Shown: piece after piece, positions 25,628-36,604 of the stretch | How positions within the stretch are numbered: position 1 is the first letter of the stretch | Layout of the letters: every line of letters starts with the position of its first letter | Assembly (NCBI GenBank): GCA_902521465.1 | Contig: CABYRL010000001.1 | Location: 1-64,000, forward strand | Source of the DNA: an uncultured Alphaproteobacteria bacterium | GTDB taxonomy: Bacteria; Pseudomonadota; Alphaproteobacteria; HIMB59 | DNA length: 64,000 bases | Reading direction: 5' to 3' | Translations under genes and position numbers: made by a program | Notes under the pieces: generated by a model | The model's input: the letters and a program-made list of their open reading frames with translations, nothing else | What the model was told of the DNA's origin: nothing | The model's database searches: none

Positions 25628-26347
25628 TTATGTATTTTTATAGATTAAATTTTTTACTTTTATGCTAATTATACTTAATATTATTGCAAACAAACCTAAT
25701 ACCAAAAAACTATAAATAATCTTATCATTAATTAAATTCCATACATCTAATTTGCTTTGGCTATTAAGAATAACTGTTGAAAAAAAATTTCCAATATATG
25801 TGTATATTATTAATATTGGAGAAACACCAATTAGTGTTGAAAGCAAAAGAGGTATTTTTTTTATTCTAAATGTTGAAATAATCATATTTTGAATAATCAA
25901 AGGAATTACAGTTGCTAACCTCAAAAAAACTAACAAAATAAAACTTGGATTATTTATATCAAGATTAATCCTTTTACTTAATTTGTGTATTTTATTTTTT
26001 TGGAACATAATTTTAAAAAAGAAACCATAAAATTTTATAGAAATATATGAACCTATAGTAATTGATAAAATCATCATGATTGCCCCTTGGTGCCATCCAA
26101 AAAATATACCAGCTAAAATTGCTTTTATTGAACTACCAGGAATATTTATTACAACAGAAAATGCCACTATCAAAAAAAATATTAGAGAAGATGCAAAAGG
26201 ATAGGAGTCTGTGATATTAAAAACTACTTGGCTATGATATTTGAAATTAACAAAAAGAATTTCACTAATTTCATAGTAATTATAAATAAACGGAATTGAT
26301 ATTACAAAGATTAAGAAAAAAATAAAAATAAACTTCTTGCTTAACAT
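25628..26347 (-). CDS. TVP38/TMEM64 (VTT-domain) membrane protein
   Basis: A 239-aa inner-membrane protein with about six hydrophobic segments. The central segment NIPGSSIKAILAGIFFGWHQGA and the later FLRLATVIPLIIQNMI correspond to the re-entrant regions of the DedA/VTT superfamily. Such proteins are linked to lipid or undecaprenyl-phosphate movement across membranes, which fits its place between polysaccharide genes. A second homologue lies at 34.5-35.2 kb. An isolated gene, with no overlap on either side. Confidence 0.75.
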   Translation of the reverse strand: MLSKKFIFIFFLIFVISIPFIYNYYEISEILFVNFKYHSQVVFNITDSYPFASSLIFFLIVAFSVVINIPGSSIKAILAGIFFGWHQGAIMMILSITIGSYISIKFYGFFFKIMFQKNKIHKLSKRINLDINNPSFILLVFLRLATVIPLIIQNMIISTFRIKKIPLLLSTLIGVSPILIIYTYIGNFFSTVILNSQSKLDVWNLINDKIIYSFLVLGLFAIILSIISIKVKNLIYKNT

Positions 26348-26596
26348 TTAATTGAATTATATTTAAAAAACCACATTTTTTTAATTTTTTATTTGGTTGA
26401 TCTTATTTCTATACGTATTTTTTTGTAATATTAATGTAAAATTATAATTTAAGAGAAGATCAGAGCATGTAAACTTGTAATGCTTGTCAATTAAATAATT
26501 AGTACAAAAATTATTGATAATAATAATTTATACTTTTTTAAAAAACCCTTCCATAATCTAAAATTAATATTTCAGATTGATAATAAATTTTTTTTA
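26348..26596. other. Intergenic stretch without visible gene
   Basis: This 249-base gap between the VTT gene and the O-antigen ligase gene is extremely AT-rich. I see no ORF, tRNA or clear terminator in it. It holds homopolymer runs of T and a few -10-like hexamers, and may contain the promoter of the VTT gene on the minus strand. Confidence 0.4.
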
Positions 26597-27898
26597 TTAA
26601 ATGTGCTCTTTATTTTTTATTAAGTAAAGAATGAAACCAATTGGTAGGAAAATTATTACATTTAACCAGTTATTATAGAAAGATTGATGAGGTATTAAAG
26701 GCCAAAGATAAATAAAAATCAGACTATACAAAACCACTAAATAATCAGGCATTCTTTTGGAATTTTTTTTGATGAACCAGATGTTTATAAATTGTTTAAA
26801 TAAAATGAACAGAACATAGAAAAATCCAAAAAAAAGAAAAAATACTCCTATAATTCCTAATTCACTTAATGTTTGAAAGTAATAATTATGAGGATGATTA
26901 GTACAGCCGTCAATATATTTAGAATTTTTTAGGCAAGATAGTCTAAAAAATTGAGGACCGTTTCCATAAATCGGTTTTTCTTTAAACATTTTAATAGTAA
27001 GAGAATAATGCTTGTCATGAACTGGAGTCCAAGGCATATATGGTATAGCCGTAGAGGTTACGTTCTCATAAGTTAATTTATATCTGTCCATTGAATTATT
27101 TGAATAAATCAAAATTAAAAATATTATAAATATTGAAAATATAAATGAAATTAGGCGTATAAATTTAAAATTATTACTAAGAAAAATTAATAAAAGTGTA
27201 AATTGAAATATTTTTAAAAATCCTGCACGATCATTTGTTATAAAAATTAATATTGTTGCAATTACTAAGAAGACCATATACGAGATTGTAAATTTATTAC
27301 CAGATCCATATATGTAAATAAACAGACCTAAGCATAAAGGAATAACATGAGATAAAAAATGACCTAATACTTCCTCATTATTAAATATTCCTGTAACTCT
27401 TGATGAAGGAGATTGAAATCCAAAGATATTAGAACCTACTAACCACTGGATATATCCATCTAATATAGTGAATACTAAAATGAATGCTAAATTTAAAGTA
27501 AATAATTTTATTAAGTCTGGATGTTTAGTTAATAGATATAAAACCCCTAATACAAAAAATAAATAACGAAAATAAAAGATTGGACCATTAAAGCCCACTA
27601 AAGACTCGTAGGGATATTCTGATGATAGTCCACTAAATAGAATACATATATAAAAAAATAAAAAAAAAACTACTAACTTTGATTTGTAAGAGTCTTTAAG
27701 CTTATAAATTATACTTATAGATAAAAAATATATTGCAATAATTGATAGAAATAAGTCTGGTAAAAAAGGTCCTGTTATTAAGGTAAATGGAATTAAAGTT
27801 AAAATTAAAGAAGCAATTTTATAATGTAAAGTATAGTTATTATTTAAAATAAAATTTTTATTTAAATCAAAATAGGTTCTTAGAAAATCTATTTTCAT
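26597..27898 (-). CDS. O-antigen ligase/polymerase family protein (WaaL/Wzy type)
   Basis: A 433-aa polytopic protein with about ten membrane segments and one large periplasmic loop near residues 270-340. The loop ends with the family motif HPHNYYFQTLSELGIIG, and a GFLKIFQ arginine region (NDRAGFLK) precedes it; both fit the Wzy_C/O-antigen ligase domain. It would join undecaprenyl-linked glycan to lipid A core or polymerise repeats in the periplasm. It lies 11 bases downstream of the MscS gene on the same strand. Ligase and polymerase cannot be told apart from sequence. Confidence 0.8.
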   Translation of the reverse strand: MKIDFLRTYFDLNKNFILNNNYTLHYKIASLILTLIPFTLITGPFLPDLFLSIIAIYFLSISIIYKLKDSYKSKLVVFFLFFYICILFSGLSSEYPYESLVGFNGPIFYFRYLFFVLGVLYLLTKHPDLIKLFTLNLAFILVFTILDGYIQWLVGSNIFGFQSPSSRVTGIFNNEEVLGHFLSHVIPLCLGLFIYIYGSGNKFTISYMVFLVIATILIFITNDRAGFLKIFQFTLLLIFLSNNFKFIRLISFIFSIFIIFLILIYSNNSMDRYKLTYENVTSTAIPYMPWTPVHDKHYSLTIKMFKEKPIYGNGPQFFRLSCLKNSKYIDGCTNHPHNYYFQTLSELGIIGVFFLFFGFFYVLFILFKQFINIWFIKKNSKRMPDYLVVLYSLIFIYLWPLIPHQSFYNNWLNVIIFLPIGFILYLIKNKEHI

Positions 27899-27909
27899 CT
27901 TTTAAAAAT

Positions 27910-29001
27910 CTAATTTTTTTCGATATATATTGATTGACTTGGAAAAGCAAATTCAAGTTTCAAGTCTTCAACCTTTCTCTTTATTTCCATAGCTAATTGT
28001 TCTTTTATCTCTAAATATTTATCCCAGTCCTTTGTTGAAGTAAAACATATAACTAGTATATCTATAGAGCTGTCATTAAACTTTTCTAGTCGAACAAAAG
28101 ATTTGTAATCTTCATTTACCATAAAATTCTCACTATTTTTTAGATAAATAGTTATAGAGTCATTAAATTTTCTAATTTGATCAAGTGTTGAGCTATATTC
28201 TAATCCGATTGTCCAATTAATTCTTCTAAAATTCCTATTTGTGTAGTTTAAAATTGGAGCTTCAGCAAAAATATAATTTGGTATGGTAATTGGGGTTGAG
28301 TCAAATTTTCTTATTAAAGTTGATCTAAAACCTATATGCTCTACTGTACCCTCTGTGTGACTAGGTACACTTATGACGTCACCAATTTGAAATCTTTTTT
28401 CAAGCAAAATCATAATTCCAGAAATTAAATTTTTAAATAAATCTTGAGCTCCTAAAGCTACGGCAACACCAAATAAACCGAGTCCTGCAATTACAGGTCC
28501 AATTTTTATACCCCATACTTCAAGAACTGCTACAATACCCAAAAAAATGATTAGATACTTTAAAGATTTGCCGATCCATAGAACTAATTCTTTAGATAAA
28601 ATATTTTCTAATTTATGAAATAAATTTGAAAATGGAATTAACGCTTGATGTATTAGCCAGAAAACAAATATTGTTGAAAGTGTGTTATTTATTTTTTGAA
28701 AGTAAAAACCAAGTGTTGACTCTATGTCGAAGTATAATGTTATAGCTAAAAAAGCGATTACAATTGGTAGAAGTCTAAAGGGAGGAACTAGAGCTTCAAA
28801 TAACTTATCATCAATTTTATTTCCTGTTTTGGATACAATTTTTTTTACTTTATTTACTAAGACCCTTGCAAAAATACTCCTTATGAATAAAGCTATAATT
28901 AAAGATGCAATAATAATTGTCAAATCACCTAGGCTTATACCGAATACTCCGTCGTTAAAGACCCTTATGATTTGTGAGTAGAAAGTTTTGATAAAATCCA
29001 T
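27910..29001 (-). CDS. MscS-family mechanosensitive ion channel
   Basis: A 363-aa channel with an extended N-terminal membrane region (about five segments) and the pore helix GLFGVAVALGAQDLFKNLIS rich in Gly and Ala, followed by the MscS beta domain (RFQIGDVI, GTVEHIGFRSTLIR, PNYIFAEAPI) and a C-terminal alpha/beta domain. It releases solutes on hypo-osmotic shock, in keeping with the osmolyte uptake genes further right. The gene converges with none; it lies just after the groEL terminator and just before the ligase gene on the same strand. Confidence 0.85.
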   Translation of the reverse strand: MDFIKTFYSQIIRVFNDGVFGISLGDLTIIIASLIIALFIRSIFARVLVNKVKKIVSKTGNKIDDKLFEALVPPFRLLPIVIAFLAITLYFDIESTLGFYFQKINNTLSTIFVFWLIHQALIPFSNLFHKLENILSKELVLWIGKSLKYLIIFLGIVAVLEVWGIKIGPVIAGLGLFGVAVALGAQDLFKNLISGIMILLEKRFQIGDVISVPSHTEGTVEHIGFRSTLIRKFDSTPITIPNYIFAEAPILNYTNRNFRRINWTIGLEYSSTLDQIRKFNDSITIYLKNSENFMVNEDYKSFVRLEKFNDSSIDILVICFTSTKDWDKYLEIKEQLAMEIKRKVEDLKLEFAFPSQSIYIEKN

Positions 29002-29021
29002 ATATCGAAACTATACTAAAT

Positions 29022-29053
29022 TAAAAAAAAAGCCGCATAAAGCGGCTTTTTTA
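29022..29053. terminator. Intrinsic terminator downstream of groEL
   Basis: AGCCGC at 29031-29036 pairs with GCGGCT at 29042-29047 around an ATAAA loop. It is flanked by a long A-run on the left and a T-run on the right, so it can end transcripts in either direction; on the minus strand it terminates groES-groEL. The downstream MscS gene must therefore use its own promoter or read-through. Confidence 0.85.
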
Positions 29054-29068
29054 AATAATTTTTTTTTG

Positions 29069-31035
<1,967 letters not shown>

Positions 31036-31066
31036 TTTTTTACCTCTATATCTAAAATTTAGTTTT

Positions 31067-31093
31067 TTAGCACTCACAGTTATAGAGTGCTAA
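31067..31093 (-). promoter_or_regulatory. CIRCE operator (HrcA binding site)
   Basis: A perfect CIRCE element: TTAGCACTC, a 9-base spacer, then GAGTGCTAA. It lies 32 bases before the groES start. CIRCE is bound by the repressor HrcA, which depends on GroEL for activity, so groESL is predicted to be under HrcA heat-shock control. Both half-sites match the consensus completely. Confidence 0.97.
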
Positions 31094-31103
31094 TTATTAT
31101 TAG

Positions 31104-31132
31104 TAAATGGTTAATGTATTTCTATATTCAAG
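31104..31132 (-). promoter_or_regulatory. Candidate sigma32-like promoter of groESL
   Basis: On the minus strand CTTGAAT (31132-31126) is followed after 15 bases by CCATTTA (31110-31104). This resembles the heat-shock sigma factor pattern of CTTGAAA and CCCATNT at 11-16 bases spacing. Transcription would begin about at the CIRCE element, so that HrcA could block it. The prediction is by eye. Confidence 0.55.
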
Positions 31133-31221
31133 CAAAAATTTTAAAAATTATAAAAAATGTTGAAATTTCTAGTTAATTAAATGATTATCTCAATATGCTA
31201 AATCGCTCTAATATTGGGGTC

Positions 31222-31248
31222 TTGACTAAAATACTGTTCATATACAAT
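31222..31248 (+). promoter_or_regulatory. Candidate sigma70-type promoter of the selD-fusion gene
   Basis: TTGACT at 31222-31227 with TACAAT at 31243-31248, spacer 15 bases, which is shorter than ideal. A transcript would start about 10-15 bases before the TTG start codon at 31272, so the leader would be very short. It lies divergent from the groESL promoter. Confidence 0.4.
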
Positions 31249-31271
31249 TTTTTAGAAAATGGACGATATAA

Positions 31272-33428
31272 TTGAATCAAAGCCCTTTCATTAAACAATT
31301 AGTATTAGTAGGCGGAGGGCATGCAAATGTGCAGGTTCTGAAAAAGTTATGCATGAATGGTATTAAAGGACTTCATACAATTCTAATAAGTGAGCATTTT
31401 GAAGCTACATATTCAGGTATGACACCTGGATATATTCATGAAGATTTTAGCAAAAATGAAATAAGCATAGATCTTCAAAGGTTATGCTTTAATGCAGGAG
31501 CAACATTTATAAAAGATAAAGTAATAAATTTAGACACACATTATCAAGAACTTAAGTTACAAAATTTTCCAAATATTGTTTATGATTTGTTATCAATTAA
31601 TACAGGATCAATTTCTAATACGAAAAAAATAAATATTGAGGGTTCTTCTAAATATTTTTTTGTTAAACCAATTAGCTTGCTAGTAAAAAACCTAAAATAT
31701 ATTGATCAAATTATAAGAAATAAAAATAATAAAATTGTAATAATTGGTGGAGGGGTAGCATCATATGAATTGGCTTTTAGTTTAAAAAGGAGGTATCAGA
31801 CTCCTTTAGAAATCACAATTTTAGGTAAAAAAATATTAGAAGAGAAAAATTTAAATAAAAAAACAAAAAATAATTTAAAAAAGATAGCAAAAAATTTTGG
31901 CATCAAAGAGTATTTAGGAGAAGTTATTAAGATTTCAGAGAAATATATAACTTTAAATAATGGTGAAAAAATAAATTGTGATTTAAGTTTAGTTTCTACA
32001 GGTGCAAGTAATGAAAAATGGCTTTTAGATAGCAATCTTCTAAAGGACGAAAAAGGATTTATTAAAGTAGATACAAATCTTTTGTCTATTAATGAAAAGA
32101 ATATTTTTGTTACAGGTGATGCATGCAGTATAGAAAATAAACCTAGACCAAAATCGGGAGTAATGGCAGTTCGTCAGGGAGAAGTATTAAAAGAAAATAT
32201 TTTTTTTAAATTAACCGGTAAAAATCTAATTAAATTTAAACCACAAAAAAACTGGCTTTATTTAATTGGTACATATAAAAATTATGCTCTTTTAAATTAT
32301 TTCTTCTTATCTTTTCATAGTCAATGGTGCTGGGAACTCAAAAAACAGATTGATAAAAATTTCATTAACAAATTCAAATTTATAAATAATACACAAATGT
32401 CAAAAAGAAACTTTGAATTGGAAAATTTCAAAAATACCAAAATGCATTGTCAAGGTTGTGGTTCTAAAGTTTCAAAAAATACTTTGATTAATTATATAAA
32501 AAAAACTTCTGATAACATTTATTTAAGAGACTCATCAATAATAACAAATAAATCATTAAAAATATTACAAACAATAGATCATATAAAACTTTTTTCATCA
32601 CTTAATCCTTTTGATTTCGGTAAGATAAGTTATTTACACTCTCAAAATGATATATTAGCTGCTGGTGGAGAAGTAAAATCTCTCAGTGTTTCTCTAAATA
32701 TTCCCTTCTCCGAAAATTCTGTTGAAAAATTTTATTTAGAGTATTTTATGGAGGGAATTAAATTTGAAGCAGACAAGGACAAGTGTATCATTTCATCTGG
32801 TCATAGCTTTCAATCAATAGAGCCAGGTATAACACTTACTTTAAATGGTGAAATAGAAAGTGGTGTTTCAAAAAATTCTGCCAAAGCAGGTGATTTAATT
32901 TATTTATCTAAGCCACTAGGGACTGGTTACTTACTTGCCGCATATTTTAATAATTCTGATATGCTATCTAGTAATGATTTTGAAAAAATTATAAATAATC
33001 TCAAAAAAGGCAATTTTTTTGCTGTTAATGCTGCAAAAATTTCTGGCTCTCGAACAATGACTGACATAAGTGGTTTCGGATTGTCTTCTCACCTAATTGA
33101 CATATGTTTGTCATCTAATTTGTCATCTGAGTTAATATTGAGTTCAGAAATTCTGTTAAATTCAAACATTGATTTGTTAAGAATATTTCAAAGTACTGGT
33201 TTTAAAAATAACTACAAGTCTTCTAGGGAATACATAAAAATATCAGAAAACCATCCTTTTAAAAATATTCTCTTTGACCCACAAACAAATGGTCCAATGT
33301 TAATTGCAATTGAAAAACAAAATCAAAAAATTTTTGAAAATTATTTTTTAAATAAATCAGATGTCAAACCTATTTTAATTGGTAGATTTATAGATAAATT
33401 AGAAAAGGCTATAAGTGTAATTGAATAA
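31272..33428 (+). CDS. selD: NDH-like oxidoreductase fused to SelD-like selenide, water dikinase
   Basis: A 718-aa two-domain protein. Residues 8-370 form an FAD/NAD pyridine nucleotide-disulfide oxidoreductase (VLVGGGHANV at 11-20, IVIIGGGVASYE at 155-166, FVTGDACSIE at 279-288). Residues 390-718 form a SelD-like ATP-dependent kinase with HCQGCGSKV (392-400), TIDHI and a shortened DFGKISYLHSQNDILAAGG. SelD makes selenophosphate for selenocysteine or selenouridine; this fusion type is known (N-terminal-to-SelD family), but its exact chemistry is unclear. The start is TTG, since no in-frame ATG stands before the first FAD motif. No other selenium gene is in the window. Confidence 0.85.
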   Translation: MNQSPFIKQLVLVGGGHANVQVLKKLCMNGIKGLHTILISEHFEATYSGMTPGYIHEDFSKNEISIDLQRLCFNAGATFIKDKVINLDTHYQELKLQNFPNIVYDLLSINTGSISNTKKINIEGSSKYFFVKPISLLVKNLKYIDQIIRNKNNKIVIIGGGVASYELAFSLKRRYQTPLEITILGKKILEEKNLNKKTKNNLKKIAKNFGIKEYLGEVIKISEKYITLNNGEKINCDLSLVSTGASNEKWLLDSNLLKDEKGFIKVDTNLLSINEKNIFVTGDACSIENKPRPKSGVMAVRQGEVLKENIFFKLTGKNLIKFKPQKNWLYLIGTYKNYALLNYFFLSFHSQWCWELKKQIDKNFINKFKFINNTQMSKRNFELENFKNTKMHCQGCGSKVSKNTLINYIKKTSDNIYLRDSSIITNKSLKILQTIDHIKLFSSLNPFDFGKISYLHSQNDILAAGGEVKSLSVSLNIPFSENSVEKFYLEYFMEGIKFEADKDKCIISSGHSFQSIEPGITLTLNGEIESGVSKNSAKAGDLIYLSKPLGTGYLLAAYFNNSDMLSSNDFEKIINNLKKGNFFAVNAAKISGSRTMTDISGFGLSSHLIDICLSSNLSSELILSSEILLNSNIDLLRIFQSTGFKNNYKSSREYIKISENHPFKNILFDPQTNGPMLIAIEKQNQKIFENYFLNKSDVKPILIGRFIDKLEKAISVIE

Positions 33429-33458
33429 AATACATTTATTTAGAATTAAAATTTTAAA

Positions 33459-34511
33459 ATGATTGATTATCTCTCATTAATTTATGCTGTGTTTATATCT
33501 TCTGTTGTTCAAATCACTATATATTTTTTTATAAAGTTTTTAATCAGCAAGGGCATTAATTCAAATTATTTTGCTGAGCAAAAAATCCATGAAGGAGAGG
33601 TTCCTAGAGTTGGAGGGCTTTTATTTTTATTATCTTTTTTGATTACTTTTTTATTTATTAAAATAGATTATTTATTACTAATTTTACCATTACTATTTGG
33701 GAGCTTAATAATCTTTTTATTCTCTTTTTATGAAGATCTAAAACAATCTTTGAGCCCTTATTTTAGATTGATAATTTTATTTATTGGTTCATTTGTATTT
33801 GTATTTTTTACTAAACTTCCTGATATAAATGTCTCATTACTATTACTCATAAAAGATTATGAAATTATTAAGTTTCTATTATTTATTCTTAGTTTGATGC
33901 TTTTAATGAATGGTTTTAATTTTATAGATGGCCTAAATGGTTTAAGTTCATTTAATTTTCTATCTATAAATTCGAGCGTGTTGTACGTTGGATATTTTTA
34001 CAATGATATTTTTATTGTTAATTTATCAGCATTAATAATTATTTTTGCTGTTTCTGTATTTCTTTTGAATTTTCCTTTTGGAAAGATTTTTTTGGGAGAT
34101 AGCGGATCATATATATATGCACTTTTCTCTGGTGCATTGGTTATCTATCTCTTTCAAAGACATAGTCAACTACCTACATTATTAGCAATGGTAATATTAT
34201 CTTATCCTATAACTGAAATGTTATTTTCCATTTTTAGAAAAATATTTCTTAAACACTCACCCTTAAAACCTGATGTTAATCATCTTCATCATCTTATATT
34301 TAAAAAACTTCACGGCAATCTGAGGTCAAGAAATAATAGGGCAAGTTTGATAATGCTACCATTTTGTATTATTCCTTTTTTATTAACATATTTCTCAATT
34401 AACTATAATTTGAATGATAATTTTTTAAAATTTATTGTTTATGTTACTTTTTATATAGTTTGTTATCTGGTTTTGTTTCAATCAATAAAGAGTACTAATT
34501 CAGACCTTTAA
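33459..34511 (+). CDS. WecA/MraY-family polyprenyl-phosphate glycosyl-1-phosphate transferase
   Basis: A 350-aa protein with about ten membrane helices that starts lipid-linked glycan synthesis by moving a sugar 1-phosphate from a UDP-sugar to undecaprenyl phosphate. Family motifs are HEGEVPRVGG, NGFNFIDGLNGLS with the acidic metal ligands, FLGDSGSYIYALF, and the late HHLIFKKL histidines. The pattern is nearer WecA/TagO than MraY. It lies 30 bases after the selD fusion and would supply the carrier for the polysaccharides encoded to its left. Confidence 0.85.
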   Translation: MIDYLSLIYAVFISSVVQITIYFFIKFLISKGINSNYFAEQKIHEGEVPRVGGLLFLLSFLITFLFIKIDYLLLILPLLFGSLIIFLFSFYEDLKQSLSPYFRLIILFIGSFVFVFFTKLPDINVSLLLLIKDYEIIKFLLFILSLMLLMNGFNFIDGLNGLSSFNFLSINSSVLYVGYFYNDIFIVNLSALIIIFAVSVFLLNFPFGKIFLGDSGSYIYALFSGALVIYLFQRHSQLPTLLAMVILSYPITEMLFSIFRKIFLKHSPLKPDVNHLHHLIFKKLHGNLRSRNNRASLIMLPFCIIPFLLTYFSINYNLNDNFLKFIVYVTFYIVCYLVLFQSIKSTNSDL

Positions 34512-35196
34512 ATTTTTTTTTAAATAAAATAATAGTAACTACTAAAGAAGCAATAATTCCTATAGGAATTAAGTACTCCGGTCGAGTCACTAAAGAAAAA
34601 TTTAAATCTGTTTTGTTTAAAAATATTTCTTCTAATCCTTGTCCTATACTTCCAAAAATAAATGACCATGGTGCTAAACCAAGCAAAGTAGTAAAAAAAA
34701 ACTTTTTATTATTTGCACCAAGACCCGCTAAAATAAGATTTTGTATGAAAAAAGGAGCCGCTGGTATAATACGGATTAATATCATTAACTCTAAGTCATT
34801 TTTATTGAAATAATTTACAATAAAGGGGTATTTATTTAAAAATTTGTTTTTAATAAAATCTAAAAAGAAAAATTTTGCTATTATAAAAATTCCAAAGGCT
34901 CCAAGTGTTCCACCAACTATAGATATAGCTCCGCCTAGCCATGTTCCAAATAAGAAACCATTTATCATTGATAATATTGAAGCAAAAGGAAAATTGCATA
35001 AAATTAAAAAACTATATAAAATTAAAAATAAAAAAATTGATAATAAGAAGTTCTGAGATAAGAAGTTTTGTATAATATTCAAATTAGTGAAAAAGGTTTC
35101 AAGTTGAAAAAAGTCTTTATTTAAAAAATATGTTATCCATAAAATTCCGAACATTATCAATAAAAATGAAATAGATAATTTTTTTGACGATTTCAC
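34495..35196 (-). CDS. TVP38/TMEM64 (VTT-domain) membrane protein
   Basis: A 233-aa polytopic membrane protein of the VTT/DedA superfamily, second copy in this window. The core NFPFASILSMINGFLFGTWLGG and RIIPAAPFFIQNLILAGLG match the conserved re-entrant segments better than the copy at 25.6 kb. The start is GTG and overlaps the ccdA stop by 1 base, so it is co-translated with ccdA. Its end overlaps the convergent WecA-like gene by 17 bases. Possible roles are lipid or carrier-lipid transport. Confidence 0.8.
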   Translation of the reverse strand: MKSSKKLSISFLLIMFGILWITYFLNKDFFQLETFFTNLNIIQNFLSQNFLLSIFLFLILYSFLILCNFPFASILSMINGFLFGTWLGGAISIVGGTLGAFGIFIIAKFFFLDFIKNKFLNKYPFIVNYFNKNDLELMILIRIIPAAPFFIQNLILAGLGANNKKFFFTTLLGLAPWSFIFGSIGQGLEEIFLNKTDLNFSLVTRPEYLIPIGIIASLVVTIILFKKKFKGLN

Positions 35197-35924
35197 TAGA
35201 TAAGAAGCATTTCAAGTGATGGTAAAATAGAATTTAGTTGGAATCCTAGAGATTGAATTGATCCATTAAAAATCAACACACCTGTGATTAGTAAAATTGT
35301 ACCTGTGATAAACTGAAAATAACGTATATACCTATTTAAAAAACTAGTCATTAAAACTAATTTACTCATCATAAGGCCAACTATCATGAAAGGAACCGCG
35401 AGACCCGTTGAATAAAAAGATAATAATATAATTCCATTTATACTATCGTTAATAGCAACAGCTAATACGGATCCTAAAATTGGTCCTATACATGGGCTCC
35501 AACCAAAAGCAAAAGCTACACCAATTAAAAATGGGAAAAAATAGTTATTTTGCAAACCTTGTAATTTAAATTTACGTTCAAAATCAAAAAAGGGTATTTT
35601 GATTATACCAATAAAATATAGCCCTAAAATAATAATTAATATTCCTGATATAAAATTTAATTGCCTTTTAAAATCAAAAAAAATATCACTTAAAAATTCA
35701 ATTGAGGCTCCCATTATTATAAAAACAAAAGAGAAACCTAACGTAAACAAGAAAATATAGGGGAATAACTTAAAAGTTCTTACACTTGATGAATTTTGTA
35801 AATCTACAAAAGATTTACCAACGATATATGATACAAAACCGGGAACTATTGGAAGAACACAAGGTGATAGGAAACTTAAAATACCTGCCAAAAAAGCAAT
35901 AGTAAATGGAATTTCTTGGATCAT
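35196..35924 (-). CDS. ccdA: Cytochrome c biogenesis protein CcdA
   Basis: A 242-aa membrane protein with six hydrophobic segments that moves electrons from cytoplasmic thioredoxin to periplasmic thiol pathways for cytochrome c maturation. The paired cysteines in helices 1 and 4 are seen in FLSPCVLPIVPGF and FGWSPCIGPILG, the DsbD-family signature. It heads a two-gene operon with the VTT protein and is divergent from the CDP-alcohol transferase gene across a 39-base gap. Confidence 0.9.
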   Translation of the reverse strand: MIQEIPFTIAFLAGILSFLSPCVLPIVPGFVSYIVGKSFVDLQNSSSVRTFKLFPYIFLFTLGFSFVFIIMGASIEFLSDIFFDFKRQLNFISGILIIILGLYFIGIIKIPFFDFERKFKLQGLQNNYFFPFLIGVAFAFGWSPCIGPILGSVLAVAINDSINGIILLSFYSTGLAVPFMIVGLMMSKLVLMTSFLNRYIRYFQFITGTILLITGVLIFNGSIQSLGFQLNSILPSLEMLLI

Positions 35925-35963
35925 AGATTTTAATAATATAGTACTTTAACTTAATAAAAAAAG

Positions 35964-36572
35964 ATGTTTGACAGGCAAATACAAATTTTTTTTCAAAAAC
36001 CTCTAAAACTAATATCTATATTTTTTCTTAAGTTTTTAAGTCCCAATCAAATGACAATAATTGGATTTGGTTTTGGAATATTGATGTGTATTTTAATTTT
36101 TCTTAAATTATATCTTTTTGCATTATTTCTTTTAATTCTTAATAGATTATGTGATGGACTTGATGGATCAATGGCAAGAATTGTATCCCCTACTCCAATT
36201 GGAGGTTACTTAGACATAGTATTTGATTTTATAATTTATGCTGGATTTGTTCTTTCTTTTGGACTTTCAGATGAAGGAAATTTTGTCATAACTATGATTT
36301 TACTTTTTTGTTATTTTGCTACAGGAAGCACTTTTTTAGCTAAAGCCACTATTATGCCTATGAAAAATTATGACAAAAATGAAAAAAATGAAATTTCGAA
36401 AAGTTTTTATTATGCACAAGGTCTTGTGGAGGGAATGGAAACATTCGCATACATGATACTTTGTTTAATCTTCCCAAGTATGTATTTTTCAATTTCACTT
36501 ATATTCGCAATTTTATGTATTATAACAGCTATATTTAGAATTTTTGTAACTTATAAAGAATTTTATGATTAG
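35964..36572 (+). CDS. CDP-alcohol phosphatidyltransferase family protein
   Basis: A 202-aa membrane protein with about six helices that transfers a phosphatidyl-type group from a CDP-alcohol. The active-site block reads CDGLDGSMAR, then GGYLDIVFDF, giving the DG..AR...G...D...D acidic residues that bind two metals; the gap before the second half appears one residue shorter than the textbook pattern. The alcohol cannot be told from sequence; relatives include PgsA and PssA-like enzymes and uncharacterised YnjF-like proteins. It stands alone, divergent from ccdA. Confidence 0.8.
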   Translation: MFDRQIQIFFQKPLKLISIFFLKFLSPNQMTIIGFGFGILMCILIFLKLYLFALFLLILNRLCDGLDGSMARIVSPTPIGGYLDIVFDFIIYAGFVLSFGLSDEGNFVITMILLFCYFATGSTFLAKATIMPMKNYDKNEKNEISKSFYYAQGLVEGMETFAYMILCLIFPSMYFSISLIFAILCIITAIFRIFVTYKEFYD

Positions 36573-36604
36573 TACATTTTTTAAATACGGTTAATTTTTT
36601 AAAA

